Translations under genes and position numbers: made by a program
NCBI RefSeq assembly: GCF_001719065.1
Contig: NZ_LWAF01000006.1
Span: forward strand, 1-64,000
Origin: Fervidobacterium thailandense
GTDB lineage: Bacteria; Thermotogota; Thermotogae; Thermotogales; Fervidobacteriaceae
Length of the DNA stretch: 64,000 nucleotides
Reading direction: 5' to 3'
Shown here: in pieces, positions 17,784-26,737 of the stretch
Layout of the letters: the number at the start of each line of letters is the position of its first letter
How positions within the stretch are numbered: position 1 is the first letter of the stretch
The notes under the pieces: model-generated
The model's input: the letters and a program-made list of their open reading frames with translations, nothing else
Told to the model about the DNA's origin: nothing
Databases searched by the model: none

Positions 17784-18884
17784 CTAAAGCGCCCTTGCAA
17801 CATCCGCTACGATTGGATCTATCAGCTTATAGCCGTTGAGTGGAACTTTTTCGACGTATCCCATCCTAACAAGATTCGTAAGTAACCTGTTGAAAGATGT
17901 ATCTGTCATCCGCTTTCTTGAGAGGAACTCAGCACCTTCTTTGATAGATTTCCACGTACTTGCACCTTGGGCGAGCGCCTTCAATACGTATTTAAAGTTT
18001 TCAGAGTATCGAATAATCTCTTGGATCTCCTCGTAGATCATTTGTCGTGCCTGGGAAAGCACACTTTCAAGAACTTCTTCACTTGCCGTTTGTTGAACAT
18101 AACAGCGATAACCAAACGCTGTTAACCAGCCAACGATCCCGTCGAGTTTCGAAACGGCTCGTTCTATAAGTCCATCGCTCACCATCATGCCAATTTCGGA
18201 AAAGCCTTTCTTCAAAAAGTCAATGGATTGCTCTTGCGTGAACCGTGGAAGTGTAATTTCGAGAACGGATCTCCCGTACAGTGGCGAGGACGGGTCGTCG
18301 AAACTAAGAAAATCTCTCAGTATTCCTACTTCCGAACCAGTCCGTACAAATTGGAGATGCCTGAAGCGATCGTATGCAAAGCTAAGTAATACCGGAAAAT
18401 CCAATCCTCCCGGTCTTTTCAGGAATCTAAGCATTTGTGCTTCATCGAAGGCTAAAATGAAGTTCTTACCAGTTGCCTCCGCTTTTTTATCTAAATCAAA
18501 GAGAATTTCTACAAACTTTTTAGCAGGTTCTTTATCAAATCAAAGCTCCAAACCGTATATTTTTAGGTTCTTTGTGGAACTCTTCACCTTGCGTATCTCT
18601 CTGAGTAAAGGATTTTTTCTCACGTTCTGATTTACCAACTTCGTAAAGTAGTCCAAAAAGTTCTTGGAACTGTAATTTTGCTCGTGGAAAACCTCGCGAC
18701 AATCTATTATCAAACACCTTCCTTCAAGTTGATTTGCAAATACGTTTAAAAGAGACGTTTTGCCTAACCTTCTCGGTGCCAGGAGGAGTATAATTGGTGC
18801 ATCAGTATTAAGTAATCTTCCCAATTCCTCTTCGCGATCGTACAGCTCTTCTTTCCTTACTTTCGGCCTTGGGTCGAAAAGCAT
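17784..18884 (-). pseudogene. Archaeal-type AAA ATPase interrupted by in-frame TGA
   Basis: Two halves of one ATPase gene lie in the same reading frame, separated by a single TGA at 18540-18542. The N-terminal part (ATG 18884, RBS GAGGTG) has the Walker A motif LLLAPRRLGKTSLLN. Immediately after the TGA the frame continues FDKEPAKKF, then the Walker B region FILAFDEAQMLRFL, and the C-terminal winged-helix-like part ends normally at 17784. The whole would be about 366 residues, in the style of the archaeal ATPase/DUF234 NTPases of Thermotogota and archaea. A nonsense mutation is the simplest reading; readthrough cannot be excluded. Confidence 0.82.
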
Positions 18885-18919
18885 ATTAACACCTCTTCCG
18901 TTCAACTCTATCTTGTATT

Positions 18920-18956
18920 ACTATCACTCCTGATAGTAACTATCACCCCTGATAGT
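18920..18956. promoter_or_regulatory. Tandem palindromic operator-like sites
   Basis: Two copies of ACTATCA-N4-TGATAGT sit head to tail (18920-18937 and 18939-18956, period 19) 36 bases upstream of the ATPase start. Two full turns of spacing suggests cooperative binding of a dimeric regulator on one DNA face. Confidence 0.6.
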
Positions 18957-20035
18957 AACAGTGTCCGTAGTCATTTCACAATAAATTCACTTCTCTTGCC
19001 AACGTTCGGGAAAACGAGCTTTACCGAATATACCAGAAGAGCTGCGAAAATTCTCGATTTCCAAGCTTGTTCTAACTGACTCGCAAGGTGAATGAATTAT
19101 GGCCGATAATACTTGGATGGTGTGACTAACGACCTACATCAAATAACATTCGATTCATAACTATAAAGTCACTTAGTTTAAAATACAAAAAACTACTGGC
19201 CTTACTAATAATTCCTACTCTAAACAACATCATACTTGAACACAAACATATTATGAACTATGCTAATTACTTTAACAAAACTAACTTTTTCAATTACAAC
19301 TTTTAGTCCCCTCAACTTCCGATTTTGTTGTTTTCCGGTACGTCAAGTATATTCGATGGATAACCAGAAGTTCGTTTCGACTTTTAGTGCGTCTTCCTAA
19401 AGCGAAGAGATGTGTGCGAGTATTATTTAAGATGTAGTAAATTGGTTCGTTTGAATTATAGTTCATTTGGTTCCAATCGATGGATCAGTGAATTTAAATA
19501 GAACGTGTGAAGAGAGAAAAGCTGAACAAGAGCTTGGTCTTGAGTACCTTCTACCGGCCTTCACGAATCTCTCAGGATAACACATGCTTCATTTGTATTC
19601 AAAGAAGACCTAACCCACTGATTATGGCCAACAATGTTAGGAAGTACTGCTTCGATTTCGTTTTCAAGCACAATAACTCAGATAAGCACCAAGTTCTTCC
19701 GACAGGCGGTAATGAAATCCAAATGCGCTCTTTAGTGCCTCGGCAAAGTCGAAACTTTTCGAATGTGGACTGTATTTTTGCAATGATTTGATTTGTTTCG
19801 GTTCCTTCTTGATTTCAGAAGAACTCAACTATTTCTGATTTTTTTGAGAAGAAGGAACCATAATAATTTCGTTCAGATCGCAACCCAAGCTGTTGCTACT
19901 CGGTGGGTAACCTAGCAGACCAAAACACACCCTGTCCAAAGTAGCAAACTAATTAGAAGAATTTCAAGTGTCCCCAAAGAAGGTTACTTTGCTAAGAGAA
20001 AAGAATTAACGGGGTGCATCTTTTCCTTCCAAACG
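18957..20035. other. Long AT-rich region without a recognisable gene
   Basis: I see no supported gene in this kilobase. A 94-codon frame at 19507-19791 has no convincing RBS or family resemblance. A stem-loop of 11-bp arms (GGTTCCTTCTT at 19800-19810, AAGAAGGAACC at 19849-19859) encloses a smaller TCAGAA/TTCTGA stem. The left copy of the island-flanking repeat lies at 19930-19973. The region looks like decayed accessory DNA. Confidence 0.6.
19930..19973 (+). repeat. Left island-flanking imperfect direct repeat
   Basis: About 38 of 45 aligned positions match 35269-35313; the shared core includes TCCAAAGTA, CAAACTAATTA and TTCAAG. The two copies bracket the eight defence genes and the IS element. 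Confidence 0.6.
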
Positions 20036-20044
20036 TGTTATAAT
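20036..20044 (+). promoter_or_regulatory. Extended -10 promoter of six-gene defence operon
   Basis: TGTTATAAT is an extended -10 (TGn plus TATAAT at 20039-20044). No good -35 is visible. It lies about 80 bases before the helicase start. Confidence 0.5.
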
Positions 20045-20122
20045 AAAATTGAATAGATTTTTGGCCAATTTTTCTTAACGCAGAAGTAATCTGTGTGTTA
20101 TCAGAAAGTCGGTGGAAAAGCA

Positions 20123-21481
20123 ATGAGACTCTTTCAGCATCAATTAGAAGCAATTGACTCATGGAAAGCTGCAAACTACAGAGGCATTATATCAATGGCA
20201 ACAGGCACTGGAAAAACGTACACTGCTATAGGTTGCGCAGATTTGATCTTTAAGCAGCTGGATAGAGCTATTTGTTTCATTACGGTACCTTACAAGCATT
20301 TAATAGGTCAGTGGAGGGAGTCTATTACTAAATACGACCTCCAGCATGATTTGATAATTGAATGTCATTCGGAGAACTCAAATTGGCCTCGTCAACTAGT
20401 CAAAGTCATTCCAAAAATCGTGATAGGTCAGTTTTCGAAAGTAATAGTGATTTCGACCCACTCGTCACTTGTTTCAGAGAAAATGACGCGGATAATAACG
20501 AACATACCACAAAGTATCAAAAAAATACTAATTGCGGACGAAGTTCACGGAATGGGGTCTGAGAAAAGGAGAAATAATCTCCCACACTCGTTTGATTATA
20601 TCCTCGGACTTAGTGCGACTCCAAAAAGAATGTATGATGAAATAGGGAACCGGTTTTTGAAGAGTTTTTTTGGCGATATAATATACGAGTTCCCTCTGTG
20701 CAAAGCGGTTTATGAATTGAACGTTGTAACCAACAAGACGTATCTAACGCCATATTATTATTACCCAATAAAGATTTCCCTTAACGCGGAAGAAAGTGAA
20801 AGGTATTTCTTTCTCACGAGGAAAATAGTAAATTTGATCAAAAAGAAAGGAATAGACTTGTCCACAGCCAGCTTGGAAGATCTGGAAACGGCCAATATAG
20901 AAGACTTAGAAAGATTGCTTTTCAAGAGGAGTGAAATAATAAAGACCGCAAGTGAGAAGATCGAGAAATTGCCGGAAATCCTACGTAAGATCCAGGATAG
21001 ACAAGGTGATCTGAAAGATACGATTCTGTTCACTCATGAGAAGATCATCGACAAAGTCATAAGGGTTGTTGAAAGTACGCACGCGACATACAGGAGATTT
21101 ACGCAAGAATTATCCTTGAAGGAGCGGGAGCAGATTTTGGATGCATTCAAAAAGGGACATATTGACGTTCTCATTGCTATCAAAATTCTCGACGAAGGAG
21201 TGGATATACCATCCGCAAAAAACGCAGTCATAATTTCAAGCACCACGAACCCTCGAGAATATATTCAAAGATTGGGACGAGTCTTACGACCATCCGAGAA
21301 TAAACCTTTAGCTTACATATACGATTTTGTAGTTCTGGATTCTCTCAAAATGTTCTCTAACAGTCCAGAGCTACATACTTTGGAAGAAAAATTTGCAAGA
21401 TCCGAACTTCTTAGGGTCAGAGTAATTGCCGAATGTTCTTTAAACGGAATAAATGCGGTTACTGACGTCTTCCGGTGGTAA
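20123..21481 (+). CDS. SF2 DEAD/DEAH helicase, restriction-type
   Basis: A 452-residue superfamily 2 helicase. Motif I is MATGTGKTYTA (about residues 24-34), motif II is ADEVH (about 138-142), motif III is LGLSATP, and motif VI is YIQRLGRVLRP after DEGVDIPS. No nuclease domain is visible. The architecture resembles helicases found beside dnd phosphorothioation clusters (the family named DNA phosphorothioation system restriction enzyme) and type III/I translocases; this is from memory of the families. ATG 20123 has GGTGGAAAAG upstream, while the longer frame would start with GTG at 20093. First gene of a tight six-gene operon. Confidence 0.85.
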   Translation: MRLFQHQLEAIDSWKAANYRGIISMATGTGKTYTAIGCADLIFKQLDRAICFITVPYKHLIGQWRESITKYDLQHDLIIECHSENSNWPRQLVKVIPKIVIGQFSKVIVISTHSSLVSEKMTRIITNIPQSIKKILIADEVHGMGSEKRRNNLPHSFDYILGLSATPKRMYDEIGNRFLKSFFGDIIYEFPLCKAVYELNVVTNKTYLTPYYYYPIKISLNAEESERYFFLTRKIVNLIKKKGIDLSTASLEDLETANIEDLERLLFKRSEIIKTASEKIEKLPEILRKIQDRQGDLKDTILFTHEKIIDKVIRVVESTHATYRRFTQELSLKEREQILDAFKKGHIDVLIAIKILDEGVDIPSAKNAVIISSTTNPREYIQRLGRVLRPSENKPLAYIYDFVVLDSLKMFSNSPELHTLEEKFARSELLRVRVIAECSLNGINAVTDVFRW

Positions 21482-21498
21482 TCACGGAGGTGGAGGGA

Positions 21499-21708
21499 AT
21501 GATATTTGAAAGGGATAAAATTTTTGATACTTTGGAGGCCATAGTGGATGAGTATTACGAAAGGAACAACGGGCTTCCCATAACAAAGGAACAAATGAAA
21601 AAATTAGCTTACGAATGCTACTATGCATACATTTCAAATCCTGAAAATCCCAGGGAAGTTACGAAGAAGATGGTTAAGCTCATTGAACAGACGGTCGATG
21701 AAGAATGA
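21499..21708 (+). CDS. Small acidic helical protein of defence operon
   Basis: A 69-residue protein I do not recognise. It is acidic and predicted helical (IFDTLEAIVDEYYERNNGLP, then EVTKKMVKLIEQTVDEE) with no cysteines besides one. ATG 21499 has GGAGGTGGAGGG upstream, and the frame sits between the helicase (17-base gap) and the SMC-like gene (23-base gap). The spacing and strong RBS make it a real operon member. It may be a subunit linking helicase and ATPase; that is inference. Confidence 0.7.
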   Translation: MIFERDKIFDTLEAIVDEYYERNNGLPITKEQMKKLAYECYYAYISNPENPREVTKKMVKLIEQTVDEE

Positions 21709-21731
21709 TTAAGTGATTAGAGGTGATTATT

Positions 21732-23669
21732 TTGAGACTCAAAGGTTTAACTATCAAGAACTACCGGCAATTTCTGGATGTATCCCTTAGGTTTGATAAA
21801 ACGTCTGAATACGACTTCCACGTCTTGGTGGGGAAACAGGGAGTCGGAAAGACGAATCTCATAGACAGTATAACCTGGCTTTTGTACGGTCGGGAGTTTT
21901 TTTCAAGAATTACGCGGCCAGATGAAAGTAGCATACTGAACTGGAATTTGCTCAGATCTAACACTCAAAAGCATACTGTGAGTATTAGAGGTGTGTTCGA
22001 AGATCGTTTAGAAAAAAGGGAGATTATTATAACGCGCACGGCCACGATAGGAATATCAAGCGAAGACGGGAAACCGTATTTATACGAAGATGGTTTAACA
22101 TTCTTAGGTGCAGGGGGAAATAGTGAAATAACTAAGTATAAGGCAGACGCTCAAATGTCCATTGACTCGTACTTCCCTCCGCTTGTTAGTGACCATTTCT
22201 TTTTTGATGGGGAAAGCCTTGATACGTACTTTGCGGCCACAAGCGGACGGAAGATTAAAGAGGTTATTCAGAAACTGAGTCACATAGAAAAAATTGAAAA
22301 CATAAAAAAGATACTACAAAACGAAGTGAGTGAAGGCTTTACAAAGATGATAAAGGCTGAAAGAAAAAGGGAAGCAGAGTTATCAAATCTTCAGCGAGAG
22401 TTTCAAGAGGTTCGAAAGGAGATCGAGAAAGCAGAGGAAGAAAAAGAAATCTTAGAGAAACAGATCCAGGAAGCGAAAAAGGAACTGAAAAACCTGAACG
22501 CTCAAATTCAAAAGTACCAGCAAGCTGAAGAACTTCGTAAGAGGCTCGAAGAGCTAAAGAACACTATTTCGATGCTCGACATTGAAAGAAACGGACTTCT
22601 TCGACAGAGACTGAAGAAGCTTATAAACTTATCAATCCTTGTATTTGGATTTAAAGGGCTAAGGTGCATTGAGAAAGAAGCTGACACTGGGATAGAATTT
22701 TTAAGACACTTACCCAAAGAGTACGTGCAGAAGGCTATAGAAGAGAATGTCTGCCCTACATGTCGTAGGGAACTTCCTTCGTTTCAAAAGAAACTCTTAC
22801 AATCTATTCTGTTCGATGAGAGTTTTATCATTTCGGAAGAGAAATATCAACAAAAACTTTTGGAGATCAAGAATCTCAAGGACGAAATCTTTGAATTAAA
22901 TAAGCAACTGGGTATGAAAACAAAACAAATTGAGATCGAGAAAAGTAGGTTGCAGGAGATCAGAGAAAGACTCGAAAATCAGCCAAATCTTGACGAGGCG
23001 AGTAAAATAAGGATGAAAATTGAAACACTCGATTATCAAAAAGAAATGATGGAGAGAAATCTTGGGAGAATCGAAGAGACGATCAGTAGACTCAGGACCA
23101 AGAGAAAGGAAATAGAAAATAGAATGATGGAAATTCTCAGGGAGGATCAAAAAAACAGAAAACTGGAAGAAAAGATAACCGTAGTTTCCATATTATCAGA
23201 AATATATGAACAGTTAGCATTAAGGCGAAGAGAGGAAATTAGAAAGGAAATCGAATGCTCCTTGAATAAACTGATCAAAGAAATGATGTGGAAGAAAGAA
23301 CTTATCGAGTTCGTTGAAGTAACAGAAGAATTTGATGTGATTCCAAGGGATGCTGAAGGTCGAAACATACTTTACGATCTCTCTGGTGGGGAAAGATCAC
23401 TATTAACACTTGCTTTCGCGCTGGCGCTTCATAACAGTGCAGGTATCCAAGTCCCAATCTTTATTGATAGACCTCTGACAAACGTATCAGGCGAGTCATT
23501 TGAGTATGTGCTCGAGGTGTTAGCTGAAATGTCCAAATCAAGGCAAATATTTATAACATTAACCGACAAGGAATTTGAGTTATCAAAAGAACTTCTTTTT
23601 GACATCTCATCTACAATCCACAAAATGGAAATCACGAACAACGAGGCAACGATCCAGAGAATAAAATAG
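21732..23669 (+). CDS. DndD-like SMC/Rad50-type ATPase with CxxC hook
   Basis: A 645-residue ABC-type ATPase. Walker A is LVGKQGVGKTNLIDSI near residues 31-46. Long coiled coils (about 190-330 and 370-490) flank a zinc-hook motif CPTC near residue 341. The signature LSGGERSLLTLAFALAL (about 547) and the Walker B region VPIFIDRPLTNVS close the C-terminal lobe. The layout and the start (LKGLTIKNYRQFLDVSLRF) match DndD of DNA phosphorothioation systems and other RecF/SbcC-like defence ATPases. TTG at 21732 has GAGGTG 6 bases upstream; GTG at 21723 is the alternative. No dndA, dndC or dndE lies nearby. Confidence 0.8.
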   Translation: MRLKGLTIKNYRQFLDVSLRFDKTSEYDFHVLVGKQGVGKTNLIDSITWLLYGREFFSRITRPDESSILNWNLLRSNTQKHTVSIRGVFEDRLEKREIIITRTATIGISSEDGKPYLYEDGLTFLGAGGNSEITKYKADAQMSIDSYFPPLVSDHFFFDGESLDTYFAATSGRKIKEVIQKLSHIEKIENIKKILQNEVSEGFTKMIKAERKREAELSNLQREFQEVRKEIEKAEEEKEILEKQIQEAKKELKNLNAQIQKYQQAEELRKRLEELKNTISMLDIERNGLLRQRLKKLINLSILVFGFKGLRCIEKEADTGIEFLRHLPKEYVQKAIEENVCPTCRRELPSFQKKLLQSILFDESFIISEEKYQQKLLEIKNLKDEIFELNKQLGMKTKQIEIEKSRLQEIRERLENQPNLDEASKIRMKIETLDYQKEMMERNLGRIEETISRLRTKRKEIENRMMEILREDQKNRKLEEKITVVSILSEIYEQLALRRREEIRKEIECSLNKLIKEMMWKKELIEFVEVTEEFDVIPRDAEGRNILYDLSGGERSLLTLAFALALHNSAGIQVPIFIDRPLTNVSGESFEYVLEVLAEMSKSRQIFITLTDKEFELSKELLFDISSTIHKMEITNNEATIQRIK

Positions 23670-23714
23670 CTACAATGCGTTCTGCGAAGATTATCAGGAG
23701 TGCGGGGTGTTAGA

Positions 23715-24176
23715 ATGTCGCAAGAGAAGTTTATAATATTCAGGTTATCGCAAAAGAATAACGAGAAACTTGATGAGCTTTATAAATCCATTGACAGAGA
23801 GTATAAACCAGAAATCTCAAAGTTCATGTTGTATGCTGTGGCCGCAGCGTACGCTTTCTCGATGGAAAAGAGAGAACCTGTGAGTGAGCCAGTCGATATC
23901 GCAAGAGGTGAATTCTTAGCACGTCCTGAGTATCAGAACGTATCTCTTTTAATTGAATCGATCTGGGCGTACAAAAAAGATGTGATTTCAGGGATAGACA
24001 AGTATCGCCTCTTTGAAGAATATGCAAATGCTGGTGCGAATTTGCTTTACGAACTCTTCAAAGATTCTGAGGAAGATTTAGAGCATTTTATCGATAATTT
24101 TGAGCTACGTGTATTAGAGGAAATACAAAATAATCCGTTCCTTAAGGAAGAATTATCAAGATTCGGGGAGGAATGA
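23715..24176 (+). CDS. Small protein resembling phosphorothioation-associated protein 4
   Basis: A 153-residue alpha-helical protein. The pattern KFMLYAVAAAYAFSMEKREP, then LLIESIWAYKKD and FEEYANAGANLLYELF, resembles what I recall of the dnd system-associated protein 4 family (alanine-rich helix, REP, then EEYANGG). That is a motif-level resemblance, not a search result. It is translated just ahead of Mod (3-base gap) after a GGGGTG RBS. A role as an adaptor between the SMC ATPase and the methylation/restriction subunits is inference. Confidence 0.65.
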   Translation: MSQEKFIIFRLSQKNNEKLDELYKSIDREYKPEISKFMLYAVAAAYAFSMEKREPVSEPVDIARGEFLARPEYQNVSLLIESIWAYKKDVISGIDKYRLFEEYANAGANLLYELFKDSEEDLEHFIDNFELRVLEEIQNNPFLKEELSRFGEE

Positions 24177-24179
24177 ACA

Positions 24180-26732
24180 ATGCATGTTCTTCAACAGAAG
24201 TATGAGCGAGAATTTTACAAGGCTCTTGAAGACATATTCATCGGTGAACGTCTCGAAGGACAATCTGGGTACATAAATTTGCTGAAGATAAAGAGTAGTT
24301 ATTACACCAACGTGATCAAGCCAGAACTTGAAAAATTCATAAACGACAAGCTGCTTGATAAGGGAATAGAAGATTTCAGAGAAGAGCTTTTTGAAAAGCT
24401 TTACACCTTTTTCAAGCGTTACTTCAGCGAGAGCGGATCAATATACTTTACTTACACTCCATGGAGTGAAAGGGTTTATGAACGAATTTATGACCCCGAA
24501 AAAGACGTCGCGCTCTTTTGGAAAACCTATATGCTTTATTATGTGAAGTCGGAAAGACTTTACAAAAGCCTTGAGCTACAGATTAAGGGCGAAAACGGGA
24601 AAGAATTCACGATATACTTCGATGCTACGGAAATAGAACACCAAAAGGCAAACGAAAAAAGAGAACTCATTTACGAATTTGACAAGGTGGAGAACGGTAA
24701 AATCTTTCTAAAGTGTAAGATTTCTGAGAAGGGAAGAAAAACGAAAGAAGAGGAAATTGTGAAAGAAATATCAAACAACGGTTTAAGAGACATAACTACG
24801 GATGATATAGAAAGGGCAATTAGAATATTTGAAAAACAGTCGGAAGTGGACTTTTTCATAAACAAGGATGCTGAACAGTTCTTGAAAGAACAGCTTGATA
24901 TGTTTATCTATCAGTACATGTTCAATCAAAAAAACGTCTGGGGTATCAAGAGAATAAACGAAATTCAAACTTTTAAAGAAGTAGCGGAGAAGATTATCGA
25001 ATTCATAGCTCAGTTCGAAAACGAACTTGTAAAAATATGGAATAAACCCAAGTTAGTGTTCAACTCGAACTATGTTATCACCCTCGATAGAATCGCCAAA
25101 GTTGACAGAGATTTCAGAGTAATCAATAAAATTGTTAACCATCCAAACATTCACCAACAAATAGAAGAATGGAAAGAACTCGAGCTTGTTGACGAAGATT
25201 TCAAAATAGAACATTTAGTTAACTCCGAAAGTATTTTCGGAGGCTTAAATGACAGATATAAGTTTCTCCCGATTGATACGAAATATTTTAAAGACATTGA
25301 AGTGGAACTCTTAGAGCTGTTTGATAACCTGGATGACCAACTCGACGGAGTTTTGATAAAGAGTGAAAACTATCAAGCGCTGAACACCATACTAAGAAAA
25401 TACAAAGAAAAAGTACAAACAATATACATCGATCCACCGTTTAACAAAGGGCAGGATGCGGATTACTTTTACAAAGTTAATTACAAGGATGCTACTTGGA
25501 TAACAATGCTCGAGAATCGAATAAGACTTGCAAAAGAGTTATTGAACGAAAGGGGAAGTATTTTTGTTAGGTGCGATTATAATGGGAATATGTATGTAAG
25601 GCTTTTGATGAATGAGATATTTGGAGAAGAGAATTTCAGGAACGAGATAAGTGTGCGAAGGTTTAAGAAAAACATTATGGATAGACTTGTAAAAAAACTT
25701 CCAGAAGCTATTGACACCATTTATACTTATTCAAAAGTTGCTGAGAAATTTTATTACGAAAATCCTTTAAAAGAGAGGCAGGTTATAAGAAAAGGTTTTT
25801 GGAGGCACATGGACGATTCGTCAGGTCAAGGAACCCCAAAATCGTTTTTCGGAAAAATTTTAGAACCACCCGCAGGAAAACATTGGAAATTCTCTCAAGA
25901 GAAAATCGATAAAATGATCGACGAGGGGAAAATTATTCTGCAATGTAGGAATTGTGGTTACGTACATGACAAGAGCAAGGGGCTTTGGACTGCATGTCCG
26001 GTTTGTGGGAAAGACGATCCGGAACCAAAATACTGGGTTGAAGAAAGTTCCGACGAAGTTCTCGATTCAAACTGGACAGATATTTACGGATATTCGACAG
26101 GTTGGAACTTCCCTACTGAAAATTCCGAGCTGCTCCTCAAACGTGTAATCGAATGTGCCTCGAAACCTCGAGATCTGGTCATGGACTTCTTCCTTGGTTC
26201 TGGAACAACTACCGCAGTGGCTCACAAGCTTGGAAGGAAGTGGATAGGAATTGAAATGGGAGAACATTTCTATACGGTTGTTCTTCCACGTATGAAGAAA
26301 GTCTTGGCTTATGATAAGTCCGGTATATCAAAGGAAAAAGATGTGAAGGAGTTTTACAACGAAAAGAATGCGGGTGGCTTCTTTAAGTATTACGAACTTG
26401 AACAATACGAAGAGGTGTTGAGAAACGCTAAGTATATACATGGAGATATTAGTCTACAACCACGTCCTGGAAAAGACGCGTTTAACGAATATGTCTTTAT
26501 GAGAGATCCAAAGTTCGTAGAAGATGCCATCGTTAAGGATAGTGATAAATTTAAAGTTGACCTGACGAGAATTTATAAAGACAAAGTCGTTGATATACCA
26601 GAAACTATTTCCAACGTAACTGGAAAGAAAATTAAGAAAATTTCTAAGGATTACTTTGTTCTTGAGGACATCGGTATGATCCGGTATGACGATATTCCTC
26701 TTGAATATGTTAAAGAATTAATTTGGTGGTGA
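24180..26732 (+). CDS. mod: Type III DNA-methyltransferase (Mod)
   Basis: An 850-residue adenine-N6 methyltransferase that should modify the island's recognition site. Motif IV is YIDPPFNKGQDADYF near residue 417 and motif I is MDFFLGSGTTTAVAHKLG near 668, the beta-class order expected for type III Mod. Between them, in the target-recognition region, is a zinc ribbon CRNCGYVH...ACPVCGK (about 587-610). The first about 390 residues are a long N-terminal extension, larger than in classical Mod. GGGGAGG precedes the ATG. Res follows 5 bases downstream. Confidence 0.93.
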   Translation: MHVLQQKYEREFYKALEDIFIGERLEGQSGYINLLKIKSSYYTNVIKPELEKFINDKLLDKGIEDFREELFEKLYTFFKRYFSESGSIYFTYTPWSERVYERIYDPEKDVALFWKTYMLYYVKSERLYKSLELQIKGENGKEFTIYFDATEIEHQKANEKRELIYEFDKVENGKIFLKCKISEKGRKTKEEEIVKEISNNGLRDITTDDIERAIRIFEKQSEVDFFINKDAEQFLKEQLDMFIYQYMFNQKNVWGIKRINEIQTFKEVAEKIIEFIAQFENELVKIWNKPKLVFNSNYVITLDRIAKVDRDFRVINKIVNHPNIHQQIEEWKELELVDEDFKIEHLVNSESIFGGLNDRYKFLPIDTKYFKDIEVELLELFDNLDDQLDGVLIKSENYQALNTILRKYKEKVQTIYIDPPFNKGQDADYFYKVNYKDATWITMLENRIRLAKELLNERGSIFVRCDYNGNMYVRLLMNEIFGEENFRNEISVRRFKKNIMDRLVKKLPEAIDTIYTYSKVAEKFYYENPLKERQVIRKGFWRHMDDSSGQGTPKSFFGKILEPPAGKHWKFSQEKIDKMIDEGKIILQCRNCGYVHDKSKGLWTACPVCGKDDPEPKYWVEESSDEVLDSNWTDIYGYSTGWNFPTENSELLLKRVIECASKPRDLVMDFFLGSGTTTAVAHKLGRKWIGIEMGEHFYTVVLPRMKKVLAYDKSGISKEKDVKEFYNEKNAGGFFKYYELEQYEEVLRNAKYIHGDISLQPRPGKDAFNEYVFMRDPKFVEDAIVKDSDKFKVDLTRIYKDKVVDIPETISNVTGKKIKKISKDYFVLEDIGMIRYDDIPLEYVKELIWW

Positions 26733-26737
26733 GTGGT

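Noticed and set aside
18540-18542. TGA as selenocysteine codon in the ATPase
   Set aside because: No GC-rich hairpin follows the TGA on the minus strand and the position is not a redox site.
19507-19791. 94-codon frame upstream of the island
   Set aside because: No RBS and biased composition. The opposite strand has short protein-like stretches but multiple stops.
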